Shown: positions 17,465 through 26,700 of the stretch, piece by piece | How positions within the stretch are numbered: the first letter of the stretch is position 1 | Layout: each line of letters opens with the position of its first letter | Source: Chrysochromulina tobinii | Lineage: Eukaryota > Haptophyta > Prymnesiales > Chrysochromulinaceae | Direction of reading: 5' to 3' | Assembly: GCA_001275005.1 (NCBI GenBank) | Contig: JWZX01002034.1 | Location: 1-32,585 of the forward strand | DNA length: 32,585 nucleotides | The notes under the pieces: model-generated | Databases searched by the model: none | Told to the model about the DNA's origin: nothing | Seen by the model: only the letters and a program-made list of their open reading frames with translations | Made by a program: the position numbers and the translations under genes

Positions 17465-19132
17465 ATGGTCGTCGCACGCACGCAGACCATCGACTCGCGC
17501 GCCTTCACCGCCGAGAAGCCGCCGCGGCCGACCGGCTACAGCGACCATCGCGGAAGCCTCAGTGCACGGGGAAGCCTGAGCTACCGGCCGTTCACCGCAC
17601 TCACTGCGGAGACGCCGCCGGCGCTGCAAACTGCGGGCGAGCCGCCGCTCCAAATCCGGCCGGCACTCCCACTGCCGCTGTGGGTTCCACCCGCTACTGC
17701 GCCGGAAAAGGCGGCGCCGAACTATTCGCCAGCACCTCTGCCGACAAAGACATCGCGTGCGTACGATATCATGGAAGACAGGAAGATGACGGCGCGCGAG
17801 AAGCTGCAGATTGAGCTTGCCTCAAACGACCGCAGCGCCCACGGCCAGACCGCACGTGTTGCACTGCGGCAGAGGCTTCGCATGTGCGAGCTCGATTCAG
17901 CCAAGGAGTCCGCGCTCCAGTACGGCAGCACGGCGCATCCTCTCGCACCCAACTACTCAGGGACCCGCGCGTCGCTCGGGTGGCGCCACTTGCCTCACAA
18001 CCCAGTGAAGCCGCTCGGGCCCCTCACGCCCGAAGCCGAGGCCGCCGCTGCTGCGCGCTCGGCGCGTCGACCTCATAATCCCGACGAGCCACTGGCATTC
18101 GAGAGTACGCAGTTCGAGCACAGCAGCCGGCCGGTCACACCGGCGTCAGGCTCACTGGCCAACGCCACGAGGCTGGATACCATCGAGGGCGGCGACGACG
18201 CGGCCTCCAGCAGCGCGCAGACCCCGAGCAGTCGGCGCCAACGCTCATCGACCCTCGACCTCTACCGCCCCCTTGCAATCAAGGCCCATGACGCGGCTGA
18301 GCTCTATGCTCTCTCGGCGGCGGTGGCGGCTGCCAAAGCGGCGACTTTGCTACCCGGTGAGGTGGCGCCTGACGATGCGATCGGCGCCATGTACCCGCCC
18401 ATCTTGCACGGAACGAACCGCTTCATGCTGCCGCCTGAGCCGCCCAACCCCATCGACGCCATGACCACCGAGTGGCGTCAGGAGGCGATGAGCGTGCGGC
18501 TCCGGAGGCGGCGTCAAGCGCCGAGGGACCCGACAACGTTCGACCGCATGTACCGCGGCGAAAAGCCGCCGCGCTCCCCACGGCGTGTGCGAGCGCCACC
18601 AACCTCGCACTCAGACGACGAGCACGCGGTGTCGTCCCGAATGCCTGCCGACCAGTGCGACCGGCTGTGGGAAGAAAGCGAGCAGCTGCCCGCGATGAAG
18701 CGCGTGACGCTCCGGCTCAAGCTGCTACAAGCGCAGCCCTACTTGCGCGAGAAGATCTTCAAAGCCGCGGTGCTCCATAAGGAGCGCCGGCATGCCGCGT
18801 TCCAGCTCGATTTCGTCCAAAAGAATCGTGCCGCTGCCAACTTCACGTCCGATGGGCTCGAGTTGCAAAGGGCGAGGCGCGAGGAGCGACGACAAGAGCA
18901 CGAGGGGCGACTCGCTCGCGCGGCCGAAGCGATGCGAGCCAAGGAGCTGCTCGACACGCAGCTCTCCTTGCAGCACATGCACGCGCAAGCCAGCACGTCG
19001 ACCACATCGCTGGCGGCCACGCCGCGCCCGCCGCCCGTGCCCACGACGCCGCGTCAACGCACATCGCCGGCGCAGCAGCGCACAGCTGCGGGAGCAGCGG
19101 GCTGGGCTGGTAGCGCCGCCCCGCTCGCCTAG
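17465..19132 (+). CDS. Hypothetical Pro/Ala-rich, largely disordered protein
   Basis: 555 residues from ATG 17465 to TAG 19132, intronless. The first ~100 residues are Pro-rich (LPLPLWVPPATAPEKAAPN). Short ordered islands follow: a helix at about 105-145 (MTAREKLQIELASN, VALRQRLRMCELDS), a segment STLDLYRPLAIKAHDAAELY at about 260-280, and a long charged helical region at about 405-505 (QLPAMKRVTLRLKLLQAQPYLREKIFKAA, then RAREERRQEHEG-type heptads) that probably forms a coiled coil. No enzymatic motif or known domain is seen. The pattern resembles structural or cytoskeleton-associated algal proteins, but this is only an impression. It runs over 1.6 kb with no stop, and its codon composition is more uniform than in the shadow frames, which supports it being real. 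Confidence 0.7.
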   Translation: MVVARTQTIDSRAFTAEKPPRPTGYSDHRGSLSARGSLSYRPFTALTAETPPALQTAGEPPLQIRPALPLPLWVPPATAPEKAAPNYSPAPLPTKTSRAYDIMEDRKMTAREKLQIELASNDRSAHGQTARVALRQRLRMCELDSAKESALQYGSTAHPLAPNYSGTRASLGWRHLPHNPVKPLGPLTPEAEAAAAARSARRPHNPDEPLAFESTQFEHSSRPVTPASGSLANATRLDTIEGGDDAASSSAQTPSSRRQRSSTLDLYRPLAIKAHDAAELYALSAAVAAAKAATLLPGEVAPDDAIGAMYPPILHGTNRFMLPPEPPNPIDAMTTEWRQEAMSVRLRRRRQAPRDPTTFDRMYRGEKPPRSPRRVRAPPTSHSDDEHAVSSRMPADQCDRLWEESEQLPAMKRVTLRLKLLQAQPYLREKIFKAAVLHKERRHAAFQLDFVQKNRAAANFTSDGLELQRARREERRQEHEGRLARAAEAMRAKELLDTQLSLQHMHAQASTSTTSLAATPRPPPVPTTPRQRTSPAQQRTAAGAAGWAGSAAPLA

Positions 19133-19319
19133 CTATGCCATGCGAAACATGGCGAACGCATTAAGCCATTAACCTCAATTGAAATACTATTTGGGCAAGC
19201 ACTTCGTGAGCCCAGGAAGAAAACGAACTCCTTACGTTAGTATTAACTAGGCCGTTCATCTTGACGCTTCCACTGCGCCAATTATCTGCACGTCCGTCGG
19301 GCGGCTCGCATCCGCGATC
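19133..19319. other. Spacer, 3' flank of the disordered protein gene
   Basis: AT-richer 187-bp stretch containing ATTAAGCCATTAACC and TTGAAATACTATTTGG. No gene. Confidence 0.35.
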
Positions 19320-19703
19320 CGGCAAGGCCGCTTGCGGCTTCATCCTCGCCGCTGCCGTCGCGCGCACCGCGGCGGGAGCCGACCCGCGCAATTCACGCGC
19401 GGGGCCGCGGCCGTCACACCACATGCGACTACTATCGCGGCCGCCACCTCGACCCCCACACCCCTCCCCGTCACACTACGTCACACCATGCGAATGTGTC
19501 TGTGAAGTCATCGCGCGATCCACGCGCGACTCACTGGGTACGTGTGAAGTCTGTGCAAGGCAACGACTGGCACAGGAAGAACATTCATCAGTGCCAGGCT
19601 GTCAGCCGTGTCACTCGTTCCTCGGTGCGGTTGTTACTAGACGGTGCGGTCGTGTGCTGTGCTGCGTGGAAAGGTACGACGCGTCCGACTGCTGCGCCGC
19701 GGT
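19320..19703. repeat. Shared 3' flanking block, copy 1 (downstream of membrane-protein copy 1)
   Basis: About 380 bp matching 21799-22290 in the same orientation and 30565-31176 in reverse complement. Landmarks in order are CTTCATCCTCGCCGCTGCCG, GACCCGCGCAATTCACGCG, GCGGCCGCCACCTC, GTGTCTGTGAAGTCATCGCG, GTGCAAGGCAACGACTGGCA and GGAAAGGTACGACGCGTCCG. This copy holds one unit of the internal repeat. In every case the block sits immediately 3' of a member of the four-helix membrane protein family, so gene and flank were duplicated together. Confidence 0.88.
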
Positions 19704-19770
19704 AGTCAATCTCCGCGCGCTCCGGTGGCCGGCGTCGCTCGGTCACACGTCATCGTCGCTTGGTCACACG

Positions 19771-20766
19771 TCAGGCGCTGTGGAGGGGGTCGTCGCACTC
19801 GGTTGAGCTGACACACGTTTGTTTCTCAGCGGCGGGGGAGGCAGAATTTGTGGGGCGTTTCGAGCGCTGAGGCGAGGAAATGGAAAACGAGCGGTGCAGC
19901 GTGGACAACGAGCGCTGCAGGATGCCCTGCGTCGGGTCCGGGACTTGTTTCTTGAGTAACTTGTTCTTAAGGTCCTCTCTCATTTCTAGCAGCTCAGCAC
20001 GCGATCTGCGCGCTTGACGCAAACTCCAAATCAAGAAAACAATGAGCCCACCGTACAAAATGAAGCCATACATATTGAAGAAAAGACGAGTGGGTTCACT
20101 TGACGACTTGATAAAGTGCAGCTCCAAGCAAGAAAACGGTGCTAGTAGAATAGCTAAATATGTGAATCCATAAGAGAGCCGAAAAGCAGCCTGAAAGCGT
20201 GTATAGAACTTGTCGGCCTCCTCTATAGATGATGGCCGTTCATATCGAAGACAAGAATAGATGGTAAAACCAACTATAAGAGCAAGCCCAGTGGAAGTGG
20301 TCACTAAGAAAGTCATCACAAGAAGAATCACTTCATAGGTTCCAAGATGAGTTTTGGAGACGTTGTATATAGCATCGTCCACAATCCATGCCTCTTGCAT
20401 CTCGGCACGATCCACTCCCGTGGGAACAGTAAATGCTACCGCAAAGAGAAGAGCATCGAACAGCATTTTTGTTGTGAGCTCACTTTCGATGGCCTCAGTT
20501 GACTGATGAGCAAAGGTGTGTTTGTACTGACGCATACGCTGAAGCAATAATGCGCGGTCCTTAATCGGCAACCCCTTCTCTTGAAACCATGAGTTCAGCA
20601 TGCTCTCATCAAATAGCAAAGCTTGATCAAACGAAATGTCCAAGCTTGTCTCCATACCCATACATGTATCTTGAAATTCTTTAGCGATCTCGGCTGTGAA
20701 CTGATCATGATCCTCCTTCTTCGATGGCTTCTTTGGAGACGTCTTTCCGGACGGCTTCGGAGCCAT
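19771..20766 (-). CDS. Four-helix membrane protein family, copy 1
   Basis: 331 residues from ATG 20766 to TGA 19771. It opens with a basic Pro/Lys tail (MAPKPSGKTSPKKPSKKED), then a soluble helical domain carrying the family signature DESMLNSWFQEKGLPIKDRA (about 55-75) and HQSTEAIESELTTKM. Four hydrophobic helices follow: about 101-118 (LLFAVAFTVPTG), 145-172 (VILLVMTFLVTTSTGLALIV), 193-218 (LSYGFTYLAILLAPFSC) and 227-250 (YGFILYGGLIVFLIW). The C-terminal tail is basic and Ser-rich. Two paralogues occur in this window (22225-23456, 29444-30565). No named family is recognised. Topology suggests a channel, transporter-like or membrane-anchoring role; that is inference. The coding DNA is less GC-rich than the housekeeping genes, which could point to a different origin or weaker codon selection. 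Confidence 0.85.
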   Translation of the reverse strand: MAPKPSGKTSPKKPSKKEDHDQFTAEIAKEFQDTCMGMETSLDISFDQALLFDESMLNSWFQEKGLPIKDRALLLQRMRQYKHTFAHQSTEAIESELTTKMLFDALLFAVAFTVPTGVDRAEMQEAWIVDDAIYNVSKTHLGTYEVILLVMTFLVTTSTGLALIVGFTIYSCLRYERPSSIEEADKFYTRFQAAFRLSYGFTYLAILLAPFSCLELHFIKSSSEPTRLFFNMYGFILYGGLIVFLIWSLRQARRSRAELLEMREDLKNKLLKKQVPDPTQGILQRSLSTLHRSFSISSPQRSKRPTNSASPAAEKQTCVSSTECDDPLHSA

Positions 20767-21152
20767 CTTTGACGCTCGATGCGCACTGCGAGAGCGATGC
20801 ACACTCGCGAAAAGGGCCCGCGCGTCCCAAAAGTCCTTGCGCAGTTATGTAACCGAACAAGTTTTCAAGGGGGTCAAGGCGTTTTGATTCGAAATACGAC
20901 TCGAAAAACGGCGCCGTTTCGAGCGTCCCTGCACTGATTTGACCCCCCGGGTCAGGGCGACTTTTGTCCGCCTCCGCTCACCTCGCCGGAGGTACAATGG
21001 TACATGTACCGCCAACATGAAGTGCTGACTAAGTGCTGACGCGATCGCGCCGATTTTTCGCGCAGGCAGTGGAGCCTAAAGGTGGCGCCGCACCGCCTTG
21101 CTCCTAAAATACTAAAAATGGAGCGTCGGTGTGGGAGAGCGCCCGTGGTCTC
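20767..21152. other. 5' flank of copy 1
   Basis: Contains the likely promoter and 5' UTR of copy 1. The last ~50 bases before the ATG, read on the minus strand, match those before the gene at 31586 (CGCAGTGCGCATCG...GAGCGTCAAAG) apart from an ~11-bp insertion there. The rest (20830-21150) has no gene. Confidence 0.55.
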
Positions 21153-21535
21153 GGTGACCAGCAGGGTCACGTCCGGGTTTCGCCGGGTATTGTTTTCAAT
21201 ACAAGAAAAGGTAATTTTCAATACAAGCGCAGCGCACCAAGCAGGGGCAGCAGCAGCAGCAGTTGTAGCGGCAGGGCACCGCGGAGGAGGACATACACAT
21301 GCAGCAGATGCACATGCACAACCTTCAGAGCCTCTTCACACGTGCGATATCTTATGAGATGATATGTGGAGATATGACTTGATACTGATACAGTCGACTG
21401 TATCATGATATCATAGTCAAGGTAAAGAATGTTTGTCATCTCATATCATCCCAGGTCATGCCACTCCGGTATGATGATATCTTGTATTGAAAATTACTTT
21501 CTTGTATTGAGAACTACCCCAATACCAGGGTCACC
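21153..21535. mobile_element. MITE-like element with terminal inverted repeats
   Basis: The left arm 21186-21227 (GGTATTG..TTCAATACAAGAAAAGGTAATTTTCAATACAAG) is the near reverse complement of the right arm 21481-21526 (CTTGTATTGAAAATTAC.. CTTGTATTGAGAAC ..CAATACC). Outside them GGTGACC at 21153-21159 mirrors GGTCACC at 21529-21535, giving an element of about 383 bp. The sub-motif TCAATACAAG is itself repeated in each arm. The interior has a perfect 20-bp palindrome at 21386-21405 and several GATATC/ATGATAT motifs, and no coding capacity. AT-rich composition stands out from the surroundings. The outer boundary and target-site duplication are unclear. Confidence 0.7.
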
Positions 21536-21798
21536 GTACCTACTCCAGAGTGCCTCGGCTGGGGAGCCTTCCTACTTGATTGTAAACTAAAACAGGACCA
21601 CACAGTATCGTGTGTGAATGTGAATGTGTGCCTGTTTTCCAGGGTGAAGTGAATCGGATGTCGATGTGAGTCGTGAGTAATTCGCTATCACTGCGATGGG
21701 GATACATGCGGGGACCTGGAGATACATGTAAGCACAGGCTCCGTCCTCGGGAGCTCGCAAACCAAACACGCAACTTTCCTTCTTTCACTCGTCATCGG
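21536..21798. other. Spacer between MITE-like element and shared block copy 2
   Basis: AT-richer stretch with GTGTGAATGTGAATGTGTG near 21612. No gene or element recognised. Confidence 0.35.
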
Positions 21799-22290
21799 CG
21801 GCAAGGCCCTTCATCCTTGCCGCTGCCATCGCGCGCACCGCGGCGAGAGCCGACCCGCGCAATTCACGCGCGGCCGTCACACCACATGCGACAACTATCG
21901 CGGCCGCCACCTCCGCGACCCCCACACCCCTCCCCCGTCACGTCCGACGGTCTCAGAGACCCGCGCGACGGTCCCAGAGACCCGCGCAATTCACGAGCGG
22001 CCGTCACACCACATGCGACTACTATCACGGCCGCCACCTCCGACCCCCACCCCCCTCCCCGCTCCCCCATCGCACCATGCGACTGTGTCTGTGAAGTCAT
22101 CGCGCGATCCACGCGCGACTCTCTGGGTACGTGTGAAGTCTGTGCAAGGCAACGACTGGCACAGGAAGAACATTCAGACCAGCGTCAGGCTGTCAGCCGT
22201 GTCACTCATTCCTCGGTGCGGTTGTTACTCGGTGCGGTCGTGTGCTGGGCTGCGTGGAAAGGTACGACGCGTCCGACTGCTGCGCCGCGG
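21799..22290. repeat. Shared 3' flanking block, copy 2 (two internal units)
   Basis: Same block as 19320-19703, same orientation. Here the internal unit beginning at CGGCCGCCACCTC occurs twice (21901 and 22028, period 127 bp). Each unit ends in CACACCACATGCGAC and the first includes tandem GACGGTCTCAGAGACCCGCG / GACGGTCCCAGAGACCCGCG sub-repeats. The 3' coding end of copy 2 (stop at 22225) lies inside the block. Confidence 0.88.
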
Positions 22291-23456
22291 GGAGGGCCAA
22301 ATCGGGGCAGGAGGCTCAGCGTCTCTCTGGTCGTACTTCTCCTTAATTGCTTTTCCTCTCATCTTTTGCAGCTGAGCACGCGATTTGCGCGCTTGAAGCA
22401 AACTCCACGTCAAGAAAAAAACGAGCCCCCCGTACAAAACGAAGCCATAATAAGTGAAGAATACACGAGCCTTTGCATTTGGCGACTTGATCAGGTGCAG
22501 CTCAAAGCAAGAAAACGGTGCTAGTAGAATAGCTGCATATGTGAATCCATAAGATAAGCGAAAAGCAACCTGAAAGCGGACGTAGAATTCGTTTGCCTCG
22601 ACTATGGACGATGGCCGCTCATATCGAATACAAGAATAGATGGTAAACCCAACTATAAGAGCAAGCCCAGTGGAAGTGGTAACTAAGAAGGTCATCACGA
22701 TAAGAATCACATCGTAGGATCCAAGATGTGATTTGGAGATGTTGTATAAAGCATCGTCCCCCATCCATGCCTCTTGCATCTCGGAGCGAGTCACTCCCGT
22801 GGGAACAGTAAATGCTACCGCAAAGAGAAGAGCATCGAACAGCAATTTTGTTGTGAGCTCACCTTCGATGGCCTCAGTTGTGTTGACTGTTTAGCAAAGG
22901 TTACCTCTTTGAACTCACGCAGATCCTCAAGCAATTCTGCGCGGACCTTTATCGGCAGCTTGGCCTCTTCAAACCATGAGTTCAGCATGCTCTCATCAAA
23001 TAGCATAGCTTTATCAAACTTAATGCCCAAGGTTGCTGCCTTATCTTCAAAGTATTTTGTGATCTTGGCTTCGAGGCTATTACCGCTGAGCTTTTCATCT
23101 CCTCCTCCAGCGTGACCTTTGGTGGCCACCCTCGGGCTTAGCCCATGGGTTTCTTCGATGGCCTCAGTTGACTGACGAGCAAAGGTGTTTTTGTACTCTC
23201 GAATTGTCCGAAACAATAATGCGCGGTCTTTAATCGGCAGGTTGGCCTCTTGAAACCATGAGTTCAGCATGCTCTCGTCAACTAGCAAAGCGTCATCAAA
23301 CGAAATGCTGTTGCGTGCCACTTTTGCAAAGTATGTCGCGACCTCTTTTTTGTGCTGCTCGTCTTTCTTCGATGGCATTGAGGTATCAACCTTGAGCATC
23401 GATACCAAGCCTTCTGTCGTATCTTCTCCTCCTCCAGCATGACCTTCGGTGGCCAT
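22225..23456 (-). pseudogene. Four-helix membrane protein family, copy 2: frameshifted, N-terminal domain duplicated
   Basis: Reading from ATG 23456, about 200 codons encode two tandem versions of the family's soluble domain: one with DESMLNSWFQEANLPIKDRA (about 23245-23285) and one with DESMLNSWFEEAKLPIKVRA (about 22945-22990), separated by a repeated GHAGGG-containing linker. Near 22875-22890 the DNA carries about 5 extra bases relative to copies 1 and 3 (CAGTTGTGTTGACTG against CAGTTGACTG), so the frame runs into a stop at 22815 after QSTQ. The membrane part continues in another frame from about 22878 to TAA 22225, with all four helices intact (LLFAVAFTVPTG to YGFVLYGGLVFFLTW). So this is either a recent pseudogene or a gene whose junction is spliced (an AAG|GTGAGC donor-like string lies right after the insertion). 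No other stop breaks either half. Confidence 0.75.
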
Positions 23457-23718
23457 GAGGCTTTAGCCCCGCCGCAGCGGAAAACAACTTTTTCACGATA
23501 ATCGTCTGTTACGCTCTGAGGTTGGATCTCGGTCGCGTCAAGTTTCGCGGACTGAATTTCCGAAAATGGGGGGTGGGGTGTCGGTTGCCCGTGCTTATCT
23601 TTCCAAAAGTTTTTTTGAGATGTACAAGGCGTCAAGTATTTCCCAAATTCGGAAGGGGAGATAGGAAGAGGTCGGGCTTTTGTACAACGATGCGCAGCTT
23701 CGCCCGCTGCCCTCGAGC
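23457..23718. promoter_or_regulatory. Divergent spacer between copy 2 and the TBC-vWA gene
   Basis: 262 bp separating two start codons on opposite strands; presumably holds both promoters. A GGGGGTGGGGTGTCGG run at about 23568-23583 is the only notable feature. Confidence 0.4.
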
Positions 23719-26700
23719 ATGAACGGTCCATCTGAGGCGGAGGAGGTCCGAGATGAGCACGGCTTCCCGGTGCCGCCCAACCTTGTCAACAAGTACCGCA
23801 GCCTGCAGCTGCGCCAGCGGGCCGGCAGCGAGAAGCACGACTGGCCTGCACTGCTCGAGCAGGCGCGCAAGAAAAAGTATCGCACGGGCGGGCCGCTGCC
23901 GCCGCGCTTCGAGGCTGCCGTCAAGGCGGGCATCCCGACGGAGCACCGCGCAGCCGCTTGGATGCAGCTCAGCGGCGCGCGCCAGCGCATGGAGGCGCAG
24001 CCGCACCTGTACCGCCAGTTGCTTGTGGCGTCCAGCGCTCACGGGGAGGCGGCCGGGCGCTCCGTCGAAGAGGCCATCGACCTCGACATGCGGCGCACGT
24101 TCCCCGAGCACCCGCGCCTCGACGCCACCTTCCTCTCCAGGATGCGCCGCGTGCTGCTCGCGTACGCGCGCCGCTCGCCCGAGGTGAGTTACTGCCAGGG
24201 CATGAACTTTGTGGCGGCGGCCGTCCTGCTCTTCGTCGAGGATGAGGAGGAGGCTTTCTGGCTGCTGAGCTTCCTTATCGAGGAGGTTCTTCCCGATCAC
24301 TACGTGCAGTCGATGATCGGGCACACGGTTGACCGGCAGATCATCGAGACGCTCGTCGAGCTGCACCTGCCCGCCCTCGCCCAGCACCTGTGCGCGCACC
24401 GCGCACCCTCCTCCACCCTCGGTCGCGCTCCTCCACCCTCGGTCCCGCTCCAGTCTGAAGGCCCGCGCCTGGTCACACTCACGCCACGCTTACGCCCGCG
24501 CGGACTGCGTGATGCCGTCGACCGCAGGCGCACGCTCTCGCTCTCCATGCCTTTTGTAACGTCGCACTGGTTCCTGTGCCTCTTCGTGACGGCACTGCCC
24601 TCGGAGACCTCTTTTCGGCTGTGGGATGTGATGATCTGCCTCGAGCCAACGTGGATCTTCCGCGCCTCGCTCGCGCTCTTCGCGATCATGGAGGCACGCT
24701 CTCTCCTCGAGGCATCCGAGATCGGCACCGCCGTGTACGTCCTTCACTCGTCGCCTTCTTGATTGCCTTCTTGATTGCCTTCTTGATTGCCATCTTGATT
24801 GCCTTCTTGATTGCCATCTTGATTGCCACTGAGGACCGCTTGAGTGCCGCCCTCATCAGGTACCAGCCGAGCTCCCTGATTGCCTCTGATTGCCTGATTG
24901 GGCTTGAGTGCCGCCCTCGTCAGGTACGTCATCAAATCGTCCGCGCGCGGCGCCTTCGACGCGGGCGAGATCATCGATCTCGCGGCGACGAGATTCGGCG
25001 AGGTGAGCGCCGAGCTCATCGCGCGCAAGCGCAAGGAGTGGCGGCGCGCCACGATGGAGGTGCATTACGCCAAGCTGCGCGTCAAGGAGCTCTACGAGGC
25101 GCAGCAGCAAGTGGGCACTTTCGCAGTGGAGCAAGCGCGCTCGCTCGTGCTCGCCCTGGGAATCGAGGGGCAGCCGCCCACGACGATGGTGCCCGAGGCC
25201 GCTGTGATCGAGCACCTGAGCCGTCACCTGCCCGAGGAGGAGATCGATGTGGTCGTGACCTTCCTGCGCTCAACGGCCGGCCGGAGCAGCCCCTCGGTCG
25301 GCATGGAGCACCGGCACACGCCCGTGGAGCCGTTGCATGCATCGCGGCGCCACATCGAGCGCCAAATCGAGGTGAGCGAGGGGCAGTTCCCCACAGAGGG
25401 GCACTTCCCCGGATGGCCGGAGTACGGCGCCGACGCGCCCGCGCTCAATGCCAACCAGGTGGCGGTTGGCGTCGCGGTGCTCAGCGACGGCAAGCCGGAC
25501 GCGCGACTGCGCCTGTGCTTTGATGCCTTCGACGTGGCAGGGTGCGGCGGGCTCGGCTCAGAGGCACTCGTCGTTCTGCTACATGCTATCTACCGGACAC
25601 ACTACAAGCAGCCACCCACCGACGCGGAGGTGCGCGCAGCGGCGCAGGTCATCTTCTCGAACATGTCCGAGGGGGCCACCGCCGCCGCCTTGGGCGGCGC
25701 TCAAGGCGGCGCTCCCCTCGCCGTGGCCATCCCGGCCGTTCGCAGAGACAGCCCCAACCCCCCCGACAGCGCCAGCGGCGCCGAGGTGACGGTCAGCAGT
25801 GGCAGTGGCAGTGGCAGTGGAAGTGGCACCGTCGCCAGCGGCGCCGTCGCGAGCGCTCACGACGACGCGATCCCGGAGCGCCTGCTGCCCCGCGACGAGT
25901 TCCTGCGGCTCGCGATGGCGCAGCCCACTTTGATGCAGTGCTTCGCCAGGCGTGGAGCGCGCCCGCTCCTCACCCCGCGCGGGGTCTCTCAGAGAGACAA
26001 GGTGCCCGATGTGCAGTCGGCCCTCGAGATGGTCACCACGGTGGCCACCGGGCTGCTGCTGCCCGCGTGCGCCTTCCGCGACAAGCCGCGTCACCACAAG
26101 GAGAAGCTGGAGGGCAAGTCGATCCAGCCGCGCGCTGGGCGCTCTCCGTTCATGGACGACCGACTGCTGGCCGCGGCCGCTCAGGAGCAGCGCACGGCCG
26201 CACGCAGCGGGCCGGTCGCGCAGGCGCCCAACCCCTTCGGCGGCCTCCTGGACGGCTTCAATTCGATGACCAGGTCACTCACGGCCTTCCTGCCTCCTCC
26301 CGCGCCCCCTCCCGACCCCCCTCCTGACCCCCCCGACACCGGCCCAAGCGGCACCGGTACTGGTCATGATGCCGTTGGCATCCACTTCTGAGGCTGAGGT
26401 GTGCGCTCTCGACCCTCATCTCCGACCCCAGGTCCATCGTCACGGCCTCGAGCGACGCGCTCGGTGGCGCCCTCGACGGCGCGCTACAGGCGCTGCACGT
26501 GCCGCTCCAGCCCCACCCGTACGGCCAGCACCTCTCCGATGTCGAGCAGTTGAGCCTCGCGATCCACGAGGCCGGCCTCGAGCCAGCTCACTTGCGGCTC
26601 GCCCTCGGCTTCGACTGCTCCGCCGCCAACCGCAAGGCGGGCAAGGCGATCTTTGCTGGCAAGCCGTTACATGCTTCGGCGGACGGCGTACTTGGCCCCG

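Noticed and set aside
22815-22900. Programmed ribosomal frameshift in membrane-protein copy 2
   Set aside because: No slippery heptamer recognised; an indel relative to the sister copies explains the break more simply.
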